64,000 bases of DNA, from positions 62,001 to 126,000 of the forward strand of contig NZ_JAFCKH010000015.1 of assembly GCF_018130505.1 (NCBI RefSeq), given 5' to 3'. Below the pieces are notes generated by a model. The model was not told the origin of the DNA, did no database searches, and saw only the letters and a program-made list of their open reading frames with translations. Every line of letters begins with the position of its first letter. Position 1 is the stretch's first letter. Shown in pieces: positions 41,167 to 48,526 of this stretch. Origin of the DNA: Bradyrhizobium tropiciagri (GTDB taxonomy: Bacteria; Pseudomonadota; Alphaproteobacteria; Rhizobiales; Xanthobacteraceae). The position numbers were made by a program, and so were the translations under genes.

Positions 41167-43053
41167 TCAACTGCCCTCGACGCGATGGAAGTACCTTTGC
41201 GTTGATTGCGCCACCAGCGGAAGCGATAGATGGAAGGCCGCCCCGCCGCCCGGCTGGTTTTCCGCCCAGATTTGCCCATTGTGCGCCAGAACGATTGTCC
41301 GTGCGATGGACAATCCGATTCCCATGCCCTGCTCCTTCGTGGTGAAGAACGGGTCGAAGATTTCGTTCAACTTGTCCTGCGGAATTCCCGGACCTGAATC
41401 GGAGATCGAGATCACGGCCGACGCGCTGCCATTGACCTCCGTGCGGCCGATCACCGTGCGGCCGTAGGGCATCCTGGCCATCGCATCCATGCTGTTGACC
41501 ACGAGGTTGAGAATGACCTGTTGCAACTGCACGGGATCGCCCTTGACGCGGAGCACCTCCGGGGAGGTCTGCAGGTAGAATGCAACGTTGCGTGCACTGG
41601 CCTGCAGCGACAGGAAATCGAAGGCGTCGCGCATGATCTGGTTGAGATCGATCTCCTTTGTCTCAAATGGAGCGCGTTTCAGCAGGCTGCGCATCCGGCG
41701 GATCACCTCGCTGGCCCGCAGGTCGTCGCGCTTGATGTCGGAGATGATCTCCTTCACCTCGTCCAGATCGGGGTTCTTCGAGGCCAGGATCAGCTCGGCG
41801 GATTCCGCATTGGTGAGGATCGAGCCGAGCGGCTGATTGAGTTCATGGGCGATCGACGAGGAGAGCTCGCCGGCGGTCGCCTGCCGGTTGATATGTGCGA
41901 GTTCGGACATGCGATCGCGCGACTCGACCTCCGCGTGGCGCCGCATGTGCCGCTCGTGCAGCAGAAACGCGATCAGCGCGGCCTGGATCAACAGCGCCGC
42001 GCCAAGGGCCGCCGCCCGCCAACGATAGCGCTCGAAGAACGTCGGTTCGCGAAAGCGGATCTCGCTGCCGGCGGGCAGACTGGATTCACTGACGTTCCAG
42101 CGCCGCATCTGCCGCCAGTTGAAGACCGGCTTGACGACGTCCACGATCGATACCGGAACGGCGTCCAGCTGTTCGCCGTCGAGGATTCGAAGTGCTCTGC
42201 GGGCTGCATCCGCCCCGATCAGGCTCGGGACCAGAACGTAGCCGCCGATCCCGCCGGGCTCGAGGAATGTCTCCGCGGGGACCACGATCGGCCGGTTCGC
42301 CTTTTCCGCGATAAAAGCGAGCGCGTCGGAAGGCGGATAATAGTTGCCGCTGCCGTCGCTATACATGCCGGAATAGATGATCGCACTGTCACGCGGCAGT
42401 GCGGCGACGCGCTCGAGGACCTCCGACATCGGCCGCCCGATAAGCTCGACGACGTGCATACCATCGACCCCGGCAGCAATCTGCTCCTTCCAGTTCCGGA
42501 AAAGCACCTGGCGCTCCCATTCCGCACCCACAATCGCCACGGTCGAAAGGTTGGGCACGACGGCGCGTGCCGCCTTGATCGCATCGTCGAGTTTCTGCTG
42601 CACGATGCCGCCGGTGACATAAGCGGCGGGAGGGCGCAACCGGATAAAGTCCCTCTCTTCGACCAGGGCGAAGACGACCGGGGCGTCCGGCCACAGTTGC
42701 GAGTGCCAGCGCAACACGAGCTCCAGCGCGGCGGCCCCAATGGCCACCACCACGCCAATCGGGCGGTCGCGGTACTTTGCTTCCAGAAACTGGCGCAGGC
42801 CTTCCTGATATGCCGCGCCGCCAAAACGATTGAGATCAAGGCTCTCGGTATAGACGGTGGTCGGCGCGTGGGAATGCGCGCTCACCGCCGCCCGCAACCC
42901 TGTAAACACCTGGTAGTAGAAGGGGCCGCGCCGATCTGATTGGTCCAGCACCAGGATGGAGTGCGGACGCGCCTGTTGCGCCAGCAATGAGGCCGGCCAA
43001 AGCAGCGCCGCCAGCACGATGATCAGTCCGCAGAGCCGGAATGCCTTGTCCAT
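41167..43053 (-). CDS. Sensor histidine kinase with ABC-substrate-binding-like periplasmic domain
   Basis: A 628-aa membrane kinase. After a signal/anchor helix (LIIVLAALLWPASLLA) comes a ~270-residue extracytoplasmic domain of the ABC_sub_bind (YxeB/TrpX-like) type. A transmembrane helix (AAALGAALLIQAALIAFLL) leads to a HisKA domain with the phospho-acceptor in SSIAHELNQPLGSIL, and an HATPase_c domain (LVVNSMDAM N-box, DSGPGIP G1, GMGIGLSIARTIV G2). It probably senses a small ligand in the periplasm and phosphorylates the FixJ-like regulator downstream. The ATG at 43053 has only a weak ribosome site. There is no PAS/heme domain, so this is not FixL itself. Confidence 0.9.
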   Translation of the reverse strand: MDKAFRLCGLIIVLAALLWPASLLAQQARPHSILVLDQSDRRGPFYYQVFTGLRAAVSAHSHAPTTVYTESLDLNRFGGAAYQEGLRQFLEAKYRDRPIGVVVAIGAAALELVLRWHSQLWPDAPVVFALVEERDFIRLRPPAAYVTGGIVQQKLDDAIKAARAVVPNLSTVAIVGAEWERQVLFRNWKEQIAAGVDGMHVVELIGRPMSEVLERVAALPRDSAIIYSGMYSDGSGNYYPPSDALAFIAEKANRPIVVPAETFLEPGGIGGYVLVPSLIGADAARRALRILDGEQLDAVPVSIVDVVKPVFNWRQMRRWNVSESSLPAGSEIRFREPTFFERYRWRAAALGAALLIQAALIAFLLHERHMRRHAEVESRDRMSELAHINRQATAGELSSSIAHELNQPLGSILTNAESAELILASKNPDLDEVKEIISDIKRDDLRASEVIRRMRSLLKRAPFETKEIDLNQIMRDAFDFLSLQASARNVAFYLQTSPEVLRVKGDPVQLQQVILNLVVNSMDAMARMPYGRTVIGRTEVNGSASAVISISDSGPGIPQDKLNEIFDPFFTTKEQGMGIGLSIARTIVLAHNGQIWAENQPGGGAAFHLSLPLVAQSTQRYFHRVEGS

Positions 43054-43319
43054 AGCACACGGAGCCGGAGACAAAGTCGCGCGAAATACTAGCATTGCGA
43101 TCCGGAGAATGGACCACGAATGCGCCGCCGTAACCACGGAAAATTACGGGATATTGTCGCAGTCCCCGTGTCCTGTCCTTTGGGACAATGACCTCAAGGT
43201 CAATAGCGACGGCAGCCGCGCATATCGTAGATCATGCCGCACGGACACGCAATTCGAGCCGCAGCGGCGTACTCAAATCGGCATACGGCATTCGGTCAGT
43301 TTACCGGGGGAATAGGTCC
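43054..43319. promoter_or_regulatory. Divergent kinase / FixK-like promoter region
   Basis: A 266-base gap between the kinase (-) and Crp/Fnr gene (+). It holds a dyad ATGACC-TCAA-GGTCAA near 43188-43203 and TGTCCTTTGGGACA near 43173-43186; the related TTGTCCCTTCGGACAA lies upstream of the FixJ-like gene's stop near 40369-40384. No TTGAT-N4-ATCAA box is present. Confidence 0.4.
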
Positions 43320-43982
43320 ATGTTTGCTCACATCAGCCCCAGCCCGGCCTGTCCTCCCAGTATCCTCGGGCTGACAGCCAGCCACGCGTCATTCTCAAGC
43401 AGCGAATTCAACTACCGGAAGGGCACCGAGATCTACGGCGAGAAGGAGCCGGCAGAGTACGTCTACCAGGTCATGTCCGGGGCGGTCCGCAGCTACAAGC
43501 TGCTCTCCGACGGGCGCCGCCAGATCGGCGCCTTCCACCTCGTCGGCGATATTTTCGGGCTGGAGAACAACGATATTCATCGCTTCACCGCCGAAGCTGT
43601 CGTGGACACCACGGTACGGCTGATCAGACGGCTCAGCCTCGAGCGGGTCGCGCATACCGACCCCGCCCTGGCCCGCCACCTCCTGGTCATGACAACAAGC
43701 AATTTGCAGCATGCCGAGGATCACATGCTGCTGCTGGGACGCAAGACCGCACTGGAGCGGGTCGCGGCCTTCCTGCTGGAAATGGATCGCCGGACCGGGG
43801 TCGGCGTCGTCGCCCTCCCGATGTGCCGGCGCGACATCGCCGACTATCTCGGCTTGACGCTGGAGACCGTGTCGCGCGCCCTGTCCAAGCTGCACGCCTG
43901 CGGGGCGCTCGATTTTCTCGGCTCCAACCAGCGTGAGATCGTGCTGGTTGACCGCGCTCAGCTGGCCATGCTCGATACCTGA
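43320..43982 (+). CDS. Crp/Fnr family regulator, FixK-like
   Basis: A 220-aa regulator with a cNMP-binding-type sensor domain (YRKGTEIYGEKEPAEYVYQV, GRRQIGAFHLVGDIFGLE) and a C-terminal winged helix whose recognition helix reads DYLGLTLETVSRALSKLH. The E-x-x-SR pattern in that helix is the one that reads TTGAT half sites in FNR/FixK proteins. The N-terminal iron-sulfur cysteine set of FNR is absent, so it is FixK-like rather than a direct oxygen sensor. The ATG at 43320 is chosen. It is the natural candidate to bind the five boxes in this island. Confidence 0.88.
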   Translation: MFAHISPSPACPPSILGLTASHASFSSSEFNYRKGTEIYGEKEPAEYVYQVMSGAVRSYKLLSDGRRQIGAFHLVGDIFGLENNDIHRFTAEAVVDTTVRLIRRLSLERVAHTDPALARHLLVMTTSNLQHAEDHMLLLGRKTALERVAAFLLEMDRRTGVGVVALPMCRRDIADYLGLTLETVSRALSKLHACGALDFLGSNQREIVLVDRAQLAMLDT

Positions 43983-43997
43983 CGCCGGGCTCGCCCT

Positions 43998-44435
43998 TCA
44001 TTTGGGCTTTACCAGCGACGCCTGTCGGTCGACCGTCTTCTGCAGCACCTCGAACAGCACGGCGGTCGACCAGCCGAACATCAGGATGCCGTTCATGGCC
44101 GCCATCGGCCCAAGCAGCAGCCAGGCCTTGACCGGTATGACGTCGCCATAGCCGAGCGTCGTGTAGTTCACGAACGCAAAGTACAGCAGGTCACTGCCGG
44201 GGGGTGCCGCGCGGAGCAGCCAATAGGCCAGCGCCCAGAGAACGATCTCCAGCGTATGGCCCAGCATCAGCACCAGCGCCGCCACGATCATCACGCCGGC
44301 GAGCTGTAATCCGGGCCGCGCGGCAGCGCTCAGGGCGGCGTTTCGCAATAGCCCCATCACCGCGACGGTGATCAGCGAATGAATCGCGATGTTGATCGCG
44401 CTCACCGCCGATCCCATCAGAATCTGAAACAGCAT
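43998..44435 (-). CDS. Two-TM potassium channel-type protein
   Basis: A 145-aa membrane protein with an Ion_trans_2 pore: the selectivity filter lies in FVNYTTLGYGDVIPVK, between hydrophobic helices (ALVLMLGHTLEIVLWALAYW and PMAAMNGILMFGWSTAVLF). An extra N-terminal helix (residues ~8-30) is present. There is no ligand-binding domain, so it is a minimal channel. It starts three bases after the AI-2E-family gene and is probably co-transcribed. Confidence 0.9.
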   Translation of the reverse strand: MLFQILMGSAVSAINIAIHSLITVAVMGLLRNAALSAAARPGLQLAGVMIVAALVLMLGHTLEIVLWALAYWLLRAAPPGSDLLYFAFVNYTTLGYGDVIPVKAWLLLGPMAAMNGILMFGWSTAVLFEVLQKTVDRQASLVKPK

Positions 44436-44438
44436 CGC

Positions 44439-45515
44439 TTACGTCCCCGCCAGGCGGGCGCTGTCGTCGCGTATCCATGCCGTCGCCAGCTCCCAGGCGA
44501 CAGCGAGAATGATCGGGCCGATGAACAGGCCGAGAATGCCGTGCGCCAGCGTTCCACCGATCACGCCGACGAAGATCACCGGCGTCGGCGTGGTCAGGCC
44601 TCGTCCCATCACCAGCGGCTTGAGCGCGTTGTCGAGGAGGCCGACGACCAGGAAGAACAGCGTCAGGATCAGTGCCGTCGCAAAATCCTTGGTCGACCAG
44701 AGCCAGATGATGACAGGAAGCATCACGACCGTAGCTCCGATCTGGATGATGGCGAGCAACATGACGACGAATGCCAGCAGGCCGGCGCTGGGAATCCCTG
44801 CCAGCTTGAAGCCGATCCCCGCCAGCAGCGACTGCAGCACGGCGATTCCGATCACGCCCTGGGAGACCGCGCGGATGGTGGCGCCCGCCAGATCCAGGAA
44901 ATGCTCACTCTGTTGCGGTACCACCCGGGACAGGAAGCCCCGGAAGGCCGCCGCCAGCTGCGCCCCGTGGGGAAACAGGAAGCCCGCCAGCGCCACGGCC
45001 GCCAGAAACTTCAGCGTGCCGATGCCGGCATTGCCTGCGAAGCTGAACAGCGTGCCGGCCAGCGGCTTCAAATGCGGCACGACGTCACGCAGCACGGCGC
45101 GGAGATTGGTCGAGGCCTGGTCCCAGAACTCGTAGAGCGGCGCGCCGATCAGCGGCCAATCCTTGACCCAGGCCGGAGGCGACGGAACGGCGAGGGTACC
45201 GTCGCTGAGCTGCGCGGCGATGTCCTTCACGCCGTCCACGGCGCCGACGCCGAGCCACGCCGCCGGTCCGATGACGATACCAAGACAAACGATGGTCAGA
45301 AGCGCCGAGGCTATTCTGGGCCGGCCGCCGAGCGCGCGTGCGAGCCACGTGAACACAGGATAAAGCGCGACCGCGAGCACCACGCTCCAGGCCAGGATCG
45401 GCACGAAGGGTTCGACGAGAACGAACGTCCAGTAGAGCAGCAGCGCCAGCAACGTGAGCCGGATTGCGAGCTGGATGAACTCGTCTCCGGTCACGAGCTG
45501 GCGAAGGGTTCTCAA
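44439..45515 (-). CDS. AI-2E family transporter (PerM-like)
   Basis: A 358-aa inner-membrane protein with about eight transmembrane helices and the AI-2E exporter family pattern (FVEPFVPILAWSVVLAVALY, GLLDNALKPLVMGRG, GTLAHGILGLFIGPIILAV). Members are assigned to autoinducer-2 export or Na+/H+ antiport; the real substrate is unknown. The start is a TTG at 45515 with GAAGGCG upstream. A perfect FixK-type box is centred 73 nt upstream. Confidence 0.88.
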   Translation of the reverse strand: MRTLRQLVTGDEFIQLAIRLTLLALLLYWTFVLVEPFVPILAWSVVLAVALYPVFTWLARALGGRPRIASALLTIVCLGIVIGPAAWLGVGAVDGVKDIAAQLSDGTLAVPSPPAWVKDWPLIGAPLYEFWDQASTNLRAVLRDVVPHLKPLAGTLFSFAGNAGIGTLKFLAAVALAGFLFPHGAQLAAAFRGFLSRVVPQQSEHFLDLAGATIRAVSQGVIGIAVLQSLLAGIGFKLAGIPSAGLLAFVVMLLAIIQIGATVVMLPVIIWLWSTKDFATALILTLFFLVVGLLDNALKPLVMGRGLTTPTPVIFVGVIGGTLAHGILGLFIGPIILAVAWELATAWIRDDSARLAGT

Positions 45516-45581
45516 GTGCGCGCCTTCAGTTGGACGTCAGCAGGCATTACGCAGCCTAGCCGCTACACCATGCGAGGCGGC

Positions 45582-45595
45582 TTGATCCAGATCAA
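45582..45595. promoter_or_regulatory. FNR/FixK-type box between 45515(-) and 45708(+)
   Basis: Perfect TTGAT-CCAG-ATCAA dyad. Its centre is 73 nt upstream of the AI-2E-family gene, matching the spacing of the other boxes, and 119 nt upstream of the divergent Gly/Tyr-rich gene; it could serve either or both. Confidence 0.72.
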
Positions 45596-45707
45596 GAGCC
45601 GACCGGTGCGCGGTGACAGCTTCGGCTGCTGCGATGTGCACAGTCCGATCGAGCTCATTGGCTCATCACACGATCGAGCGTTGCCGTCGTCGAAACCGGA
45701 GGACGTC

Positions 45708-46163
45708 ATGCGTATCGGAAGGACGTGTCTGACCATCGCCGTGCTCGCAACCTGCTTCGGGCTGAGCCCAGTCAAAGCGGCTCCGTTGCCGACCAATGTC
45801 GCCGCGATGAAGGCGATCGCCGGCAACGACGTCATGCAGGTGCGTTGGGGCTATCGCGGCGGCGGCTGGGGCTACCGTGGCGGCTACGGTTATCGCGGTG
45901 GCTGGGGTTATCGCGGTGGCTGGGGTTACCGCGGCGGCTACGGTTACCGCGGGGGCTGGGGTTATCGCGGTTTGGGCTGGGGCGCGGCCGGTGCGATCGT
46001 CGGCGGGGCCATCGCCAGCTCCGCATATTATGGCGGCGGGTACCCCTATTACGGTGGATACGGTGGATATGCCGGATACCCTTATTATGGTGGCTACGGC
46101 GGCGGCGGTTACGCCTACTGCCCGCCATACGGCGGCTATTCCCGGGCCTATTACGGCTGGTAG
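45708..46163 (+). CDS. Secreted Gly/Tyr-rich repeat protein
   Basis: A 151-aa protein with a signal peptide (TCLTIAVLATCFGLSPVKA). The mature part is dominated by the hexapeptide-like repeat GYRGGW / GYRGGY (residues ~47-89), a short hydrophobic turn (GAAGAIVGGAIASSAYY), and a second YYGGY-type repeat. Related short proteins are found in rhizobial envelopes; function is unknown. GGAGG lies five bases before the ATG. The protein is probably disordered and surface or periplasmic. Confidence 0.78.
   Translation: MRIGRTCLTIAVLATCFGLSPVKAAPLPTNVAAMKAIAGNDVMQVRWGYRGGGWGYRGGYGYRGGWGYRGGWGYRGGYGYRGGWGYRGLGWGAAGAIVGGAIASSAYYGGGYPYYGGYGGYAGYPYYGGYGGGGYAYCPPYGGYSRAYYGW
45846..45974. repeat. Tandem repeat coding GYRGGW/Y
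   Basis: An 18-base unit (GGCTGGGGTTATCGCGGT and near copies) is repeated about seven times inside the Gly/Tyr-rich gene. It is a short in-frame tandem repeat liable to copy-number change. Confidence 0.75.
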
Positions 46164-46173
46164 GCAGGTGCTG

Positions 46174-46446
46174 TTAGCGGCGTCCGAGCAGTGACCGGCG
46201 ATAGCCGCTGTCGCGCGCCTCGCTCCTGCATACGAAGTTGCCATCCAGGCCCATCGCGTAGCGCTGCTGTCCCTTGAGATAGTAGCGCCCGCTTTTGAAA
46301 TTGAGCCAGACCACCGTATCGCCGGGACAATGGCGCTGAGCCTGCGCCTCGTAGCGAAACGGCGTGAGCGGCAGCGCGGCCGCGCCATGGACGAGGCAGC
46401 ATTGCAGGACCAGGGCCGCGAACGCCGGAATGTGCAGCCTGAACAA
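46174..46446 (-). CDS. Small secreted protein with conserved CPGD/WLN motif
   Basis: A 90-aa protein with a signal peptide (FAALVLQCCLVHGAAA) and a compact tail: AQRHCPGDTVVWLNFKSGRY, YLKGQQRYAMGLDGNFVCRS and a basic end. The two mature cysteines could form a disulfide. The pattern is shared by many small rhizobial exported proteins of unknown function. A TTG start at 46446 has GAGGG upstream. Convergent with the Gly/Tyr-rich gene, ten bases apart. Confidence 0.72.
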   Translation of the reverse strand: MFRLHIPAFAALVLQCCLVHGAAALPLTPFRYEAQAQRHCPGDTVVWLNFKSGRYYLKGQQRYAMGLDGNFVCRSEARDSGYRRSLLGRR

Positions 46447-46484
46447 GCGGCCCTCTTCAGCGCCGGAGGTGATGTGAGATAGGC

Positions 46485-46664
46485 TTATAACTCTAGAATA
46501 CTAAGAGCCAGCGCAACCATCGAAAGCAAGCCGGCGAGCACGACGCCGACCGTGAATATAAGGTCGCGGCCCGATGCCTCCATGGCGCGGCGCAACGGGC
46601 CACGCCTGGCGGACGGCTGCTTTACCACCGGTCCTGCAGCCGATTTTTCGTCTTCGAGTGCCAT
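46485..46664 (-). CDS. Small single-TM protein (59 aa)
   Basis: A 59-aa frame that runs ATG (46662-46664) to TAA (46485-46487). The first ~33 residues are polar and basic (MALEDEKSAAG, SARRGPLRRAMEASG), followed by one hydrophobic helix (FTVGVVLAGLLSMVALALSI). A GGAGCG lies about ten bases upstream. The clear polar/TM layout and stop placement make it a credible small membrane protein; no family is recognised. Confidence 0.55.
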   Translation of the reverse strand: MALEDEKSAAGPVVKQPSARRGPLRRAMEASGRDLIFTVGVVLAGLLSMVALALSILEL

Positions 46665-47017
46665 GCAACATTATCCGCTCCAGCGGACCGGCTTGGCCAG
46701 TGCAGTTTGTGCCGCAGATTGGCGAAACGCGTGCTGCGGTTTTCAGCGGTGGCCGTCGTCACTGATCTCTCGGGGGTATTGGGGCCCTCTTTAGTCTCAC
46801 TTTCCGGCAGTGGCCGGGGAGAATTCGTCATCGCCGCGGGACAGGCCTCTTCCGCAGGGCGTTGGCAGGTTGTACTCTCGCGTCGACTAAACCGTCCTAT
46901 GCCAGCCCAAACCGGTTGGTCAAGCCATCTCATGGCGCGTCCTTGCGTGCCCGAAGGTTGCCTTGACCACCCTCGCCCGCTCTGAAATCCTCGTCGCATG
47001 TTACCAAGGTATTTTGA
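46665..47017. other. Non-coding gap upstream of isoprenoid cluster
   Basis: About 350 bases with no supported gene. It is the only sizeable gap before the + strand isoprenoid genes and presumably contains their promoter. I see no FixK-type box and no strong dyad. Confidence 0.5.
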
Positions 47018-48499
47018 GTGTCGGATTCACAGCTTTATGACGTGATTGTCGTCGGAGGCGGCCCGGCGGGCTCCACGATGGCCTGGTCGCTGGCCAGGCG
47101 CGGCGTGCGTGTCGCGGTTGTCGAGCGCGCCAATTTCCCTCGCGAGAAGGTCTGCGGCGATTTCGTCGAGCCTGCCGGCTTGCGAATTCTGCAGGCCATG
47201 GGAATCGGCGAGGCGCTGGAGGCCTCGACGTCCTCTCCAATCACGGCCACGCGGATCTATCTTGGGCCCCGTCTCGGCTTCCGCGGCAAGATTCCCTACT
47301 ACAAGCCGGAGCATGGACTGCCGGCTCATGGCGCCATCATCCCGCGCCATGTTCTCGACCACCGTCTCCTGGAGCAGGCCGAGCGTGCCTCCGCCAAAGT
47401 CTATGCGGGCTGCGCTGTGCGCGCGATCGCGCGCGAAGGCGGCTTGAATCACGTCGATGTGCACAGCGCGGAAGCCAACTTCACACTCAAATCCCGACTG
47501 ATCGTGGGTGCGGATGGCGCGGAATCCGTCGTCGCGCGGTCGTTCAACCTCGAAATGGCCGACCGCGCGCACATCTCGATTGCGCAACGCGCCTATGTCG
47601 AGGGGATCGAAGCCCCGGACGGCGAGTCGGCGGTCTGGTTCGACGAGGACATTGCCCCCGGATATGGCTGGATGTTTCCGATGTCCGGCGGCAGGGCCAA
47701 TGTCGGCGTTGGCATCCTGAGTGAAGCCTGCCACCGGCAGGGCCATTCGGTCCCGACCGCATTCGCGGCGACGATCGAGCGGCTCAAGATCCGGCATCCC
47801 GGCTGCGCGCGGGCCACGCTGGTCAGCAAGCCGATCGGCGGCGTCGTCAAGATGTATGGTGGCGCCGGTTCGAACCATTTCGATGGCGGCGTCCTGATCG
47901 GCGATGCCGGCGCGTTCGCCGATCCAATGACCGGCGAGGGAATTACCCAAGGCATGGAGTCGGCCCTGATCGCCTCTGCGACCCTGCTGAGGGCGCTGGA
48001 GCAAGGACGGTTCGACGCCGCTTTCCTGGCAAGCTTCGAACGGGATTTTCGCAGCTATTTCGACCCCAGCATGCTGCTGCTCGGCTTCTGCGCCGCGGTG
48101 ATGCGCAACTGGCATTTCCGCGAGTTCTGGATGAGGTCCTCGCTACGCGGCTGCGAGCGTGCGATGGCCGATGGAGAGTTCGCGCGGGTCGCGGGGGCGA
48201 CGTTCGGCGGCGTGAACGTACATCCTCTCGGGGCCCTGCAGCATCTGGGGACAAGCATCCTGCGCTACCTCAGTGAAGGCACGATCAGCACCCTGCGGCA
48301 CCTCGTAAGCGAGGGTTCCAGCGGCCGGGAAGCGATGCTCGGTGATTTTCTCGTGTGGCAGAGCGGCTGGAAAAGCTCCGCGAGCGCCGACCCGGCCTGG
48401 CACGCGGCCTGGCTGTCCGATCTGCTCAGGAGGGCCGTGCAACTCGGCCCACAATTGTTGTCGCTGGAAAACCCCAGGATACGTGGACTGTCGATCTGA
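47018..48499 (+). CDS. Geranylgeranyl reductase-family FAD oxidoreductase
   Basis: A 493-aa flavoprotein of the geranylgeranyl reductase / PHBH superfamily. It has the N-terminal dinucleotide fold (VIVVGGGPAGSTMAWSLARR), the family CxxxxxxP-like motif (REKVCGDFVEPAG), RLIVGADGAESVVARSF, and the FAD-ribityl region (VLIGDAGAFADPMTGEGITQ). Relatives reduce double bonds of polyprenyl chains (chlorophyll phytyl, archaeal lipid, menaquinone). A ~90-residue C-terminal extension beyond the core is present. The start is a GTG at 47018 with AAGGT upstream. It heads a three-gene cluster (28-base gap to the next), so a polyprenyl substrate is likely. Confidence 0.85.
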   Translation: MSDSQLYDVIVVGGGPAGSTMAWSLARRGVRVAVVERANFPREKVCGDFVEPAGLRILQAMGIGEALEASTSSPITATRIYLGPRLGFRGKIPYYKPEHGLPAHGAIIPRHVLDHRLLEQAERASAKVYAGCAVRAIAREGGLNHVDVHSAEANFTLKSRLIVGADGAESVVARSFNLEMADRAHISIAQRAYVEGIEAPDGESAVWFDEDIAPGYGWMFPMSGGRANVGVGILSEACHRQGHSVPTAFAATIERLKIRHPGCARATLVSKPIGGVVKMYGGAGSNHFDGGVLIGDAGAFADPMTGEGITQGMESALIASATLLRALEQGRFDAAFLASFERDFRSYFDPSMLLLGFCAAVMRNWHFREFWMRSSLRGCERAMADGEFARVAGATFGGVNVHPLGALQHLGTSILRYLSEGTISTLRHLVSEGSSGREAMLGDFLVWQSGWKSSASADPAWHAAWLSDLLRRAVQLGPQLLSLENPRIRGLSI

Positions 48500-48526
48500 G
48501 CGGCAGATTCTTCAAGGAGCACGCGC

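Noticed and set aside
41167-43053. FixL oxygen sensor
   Set aside because: No PAS/heme domain; the sensor region looks like an ABC substrate-binding fold.
46552-46985. Short frames at 46552-46794(+), 46707-46985(+) and 46622-46999(-)
   Set aside because: No Shine-Dalgarno, no domain, and mutual overlap; the 59-aa frame at 46485-46664 has better structure.
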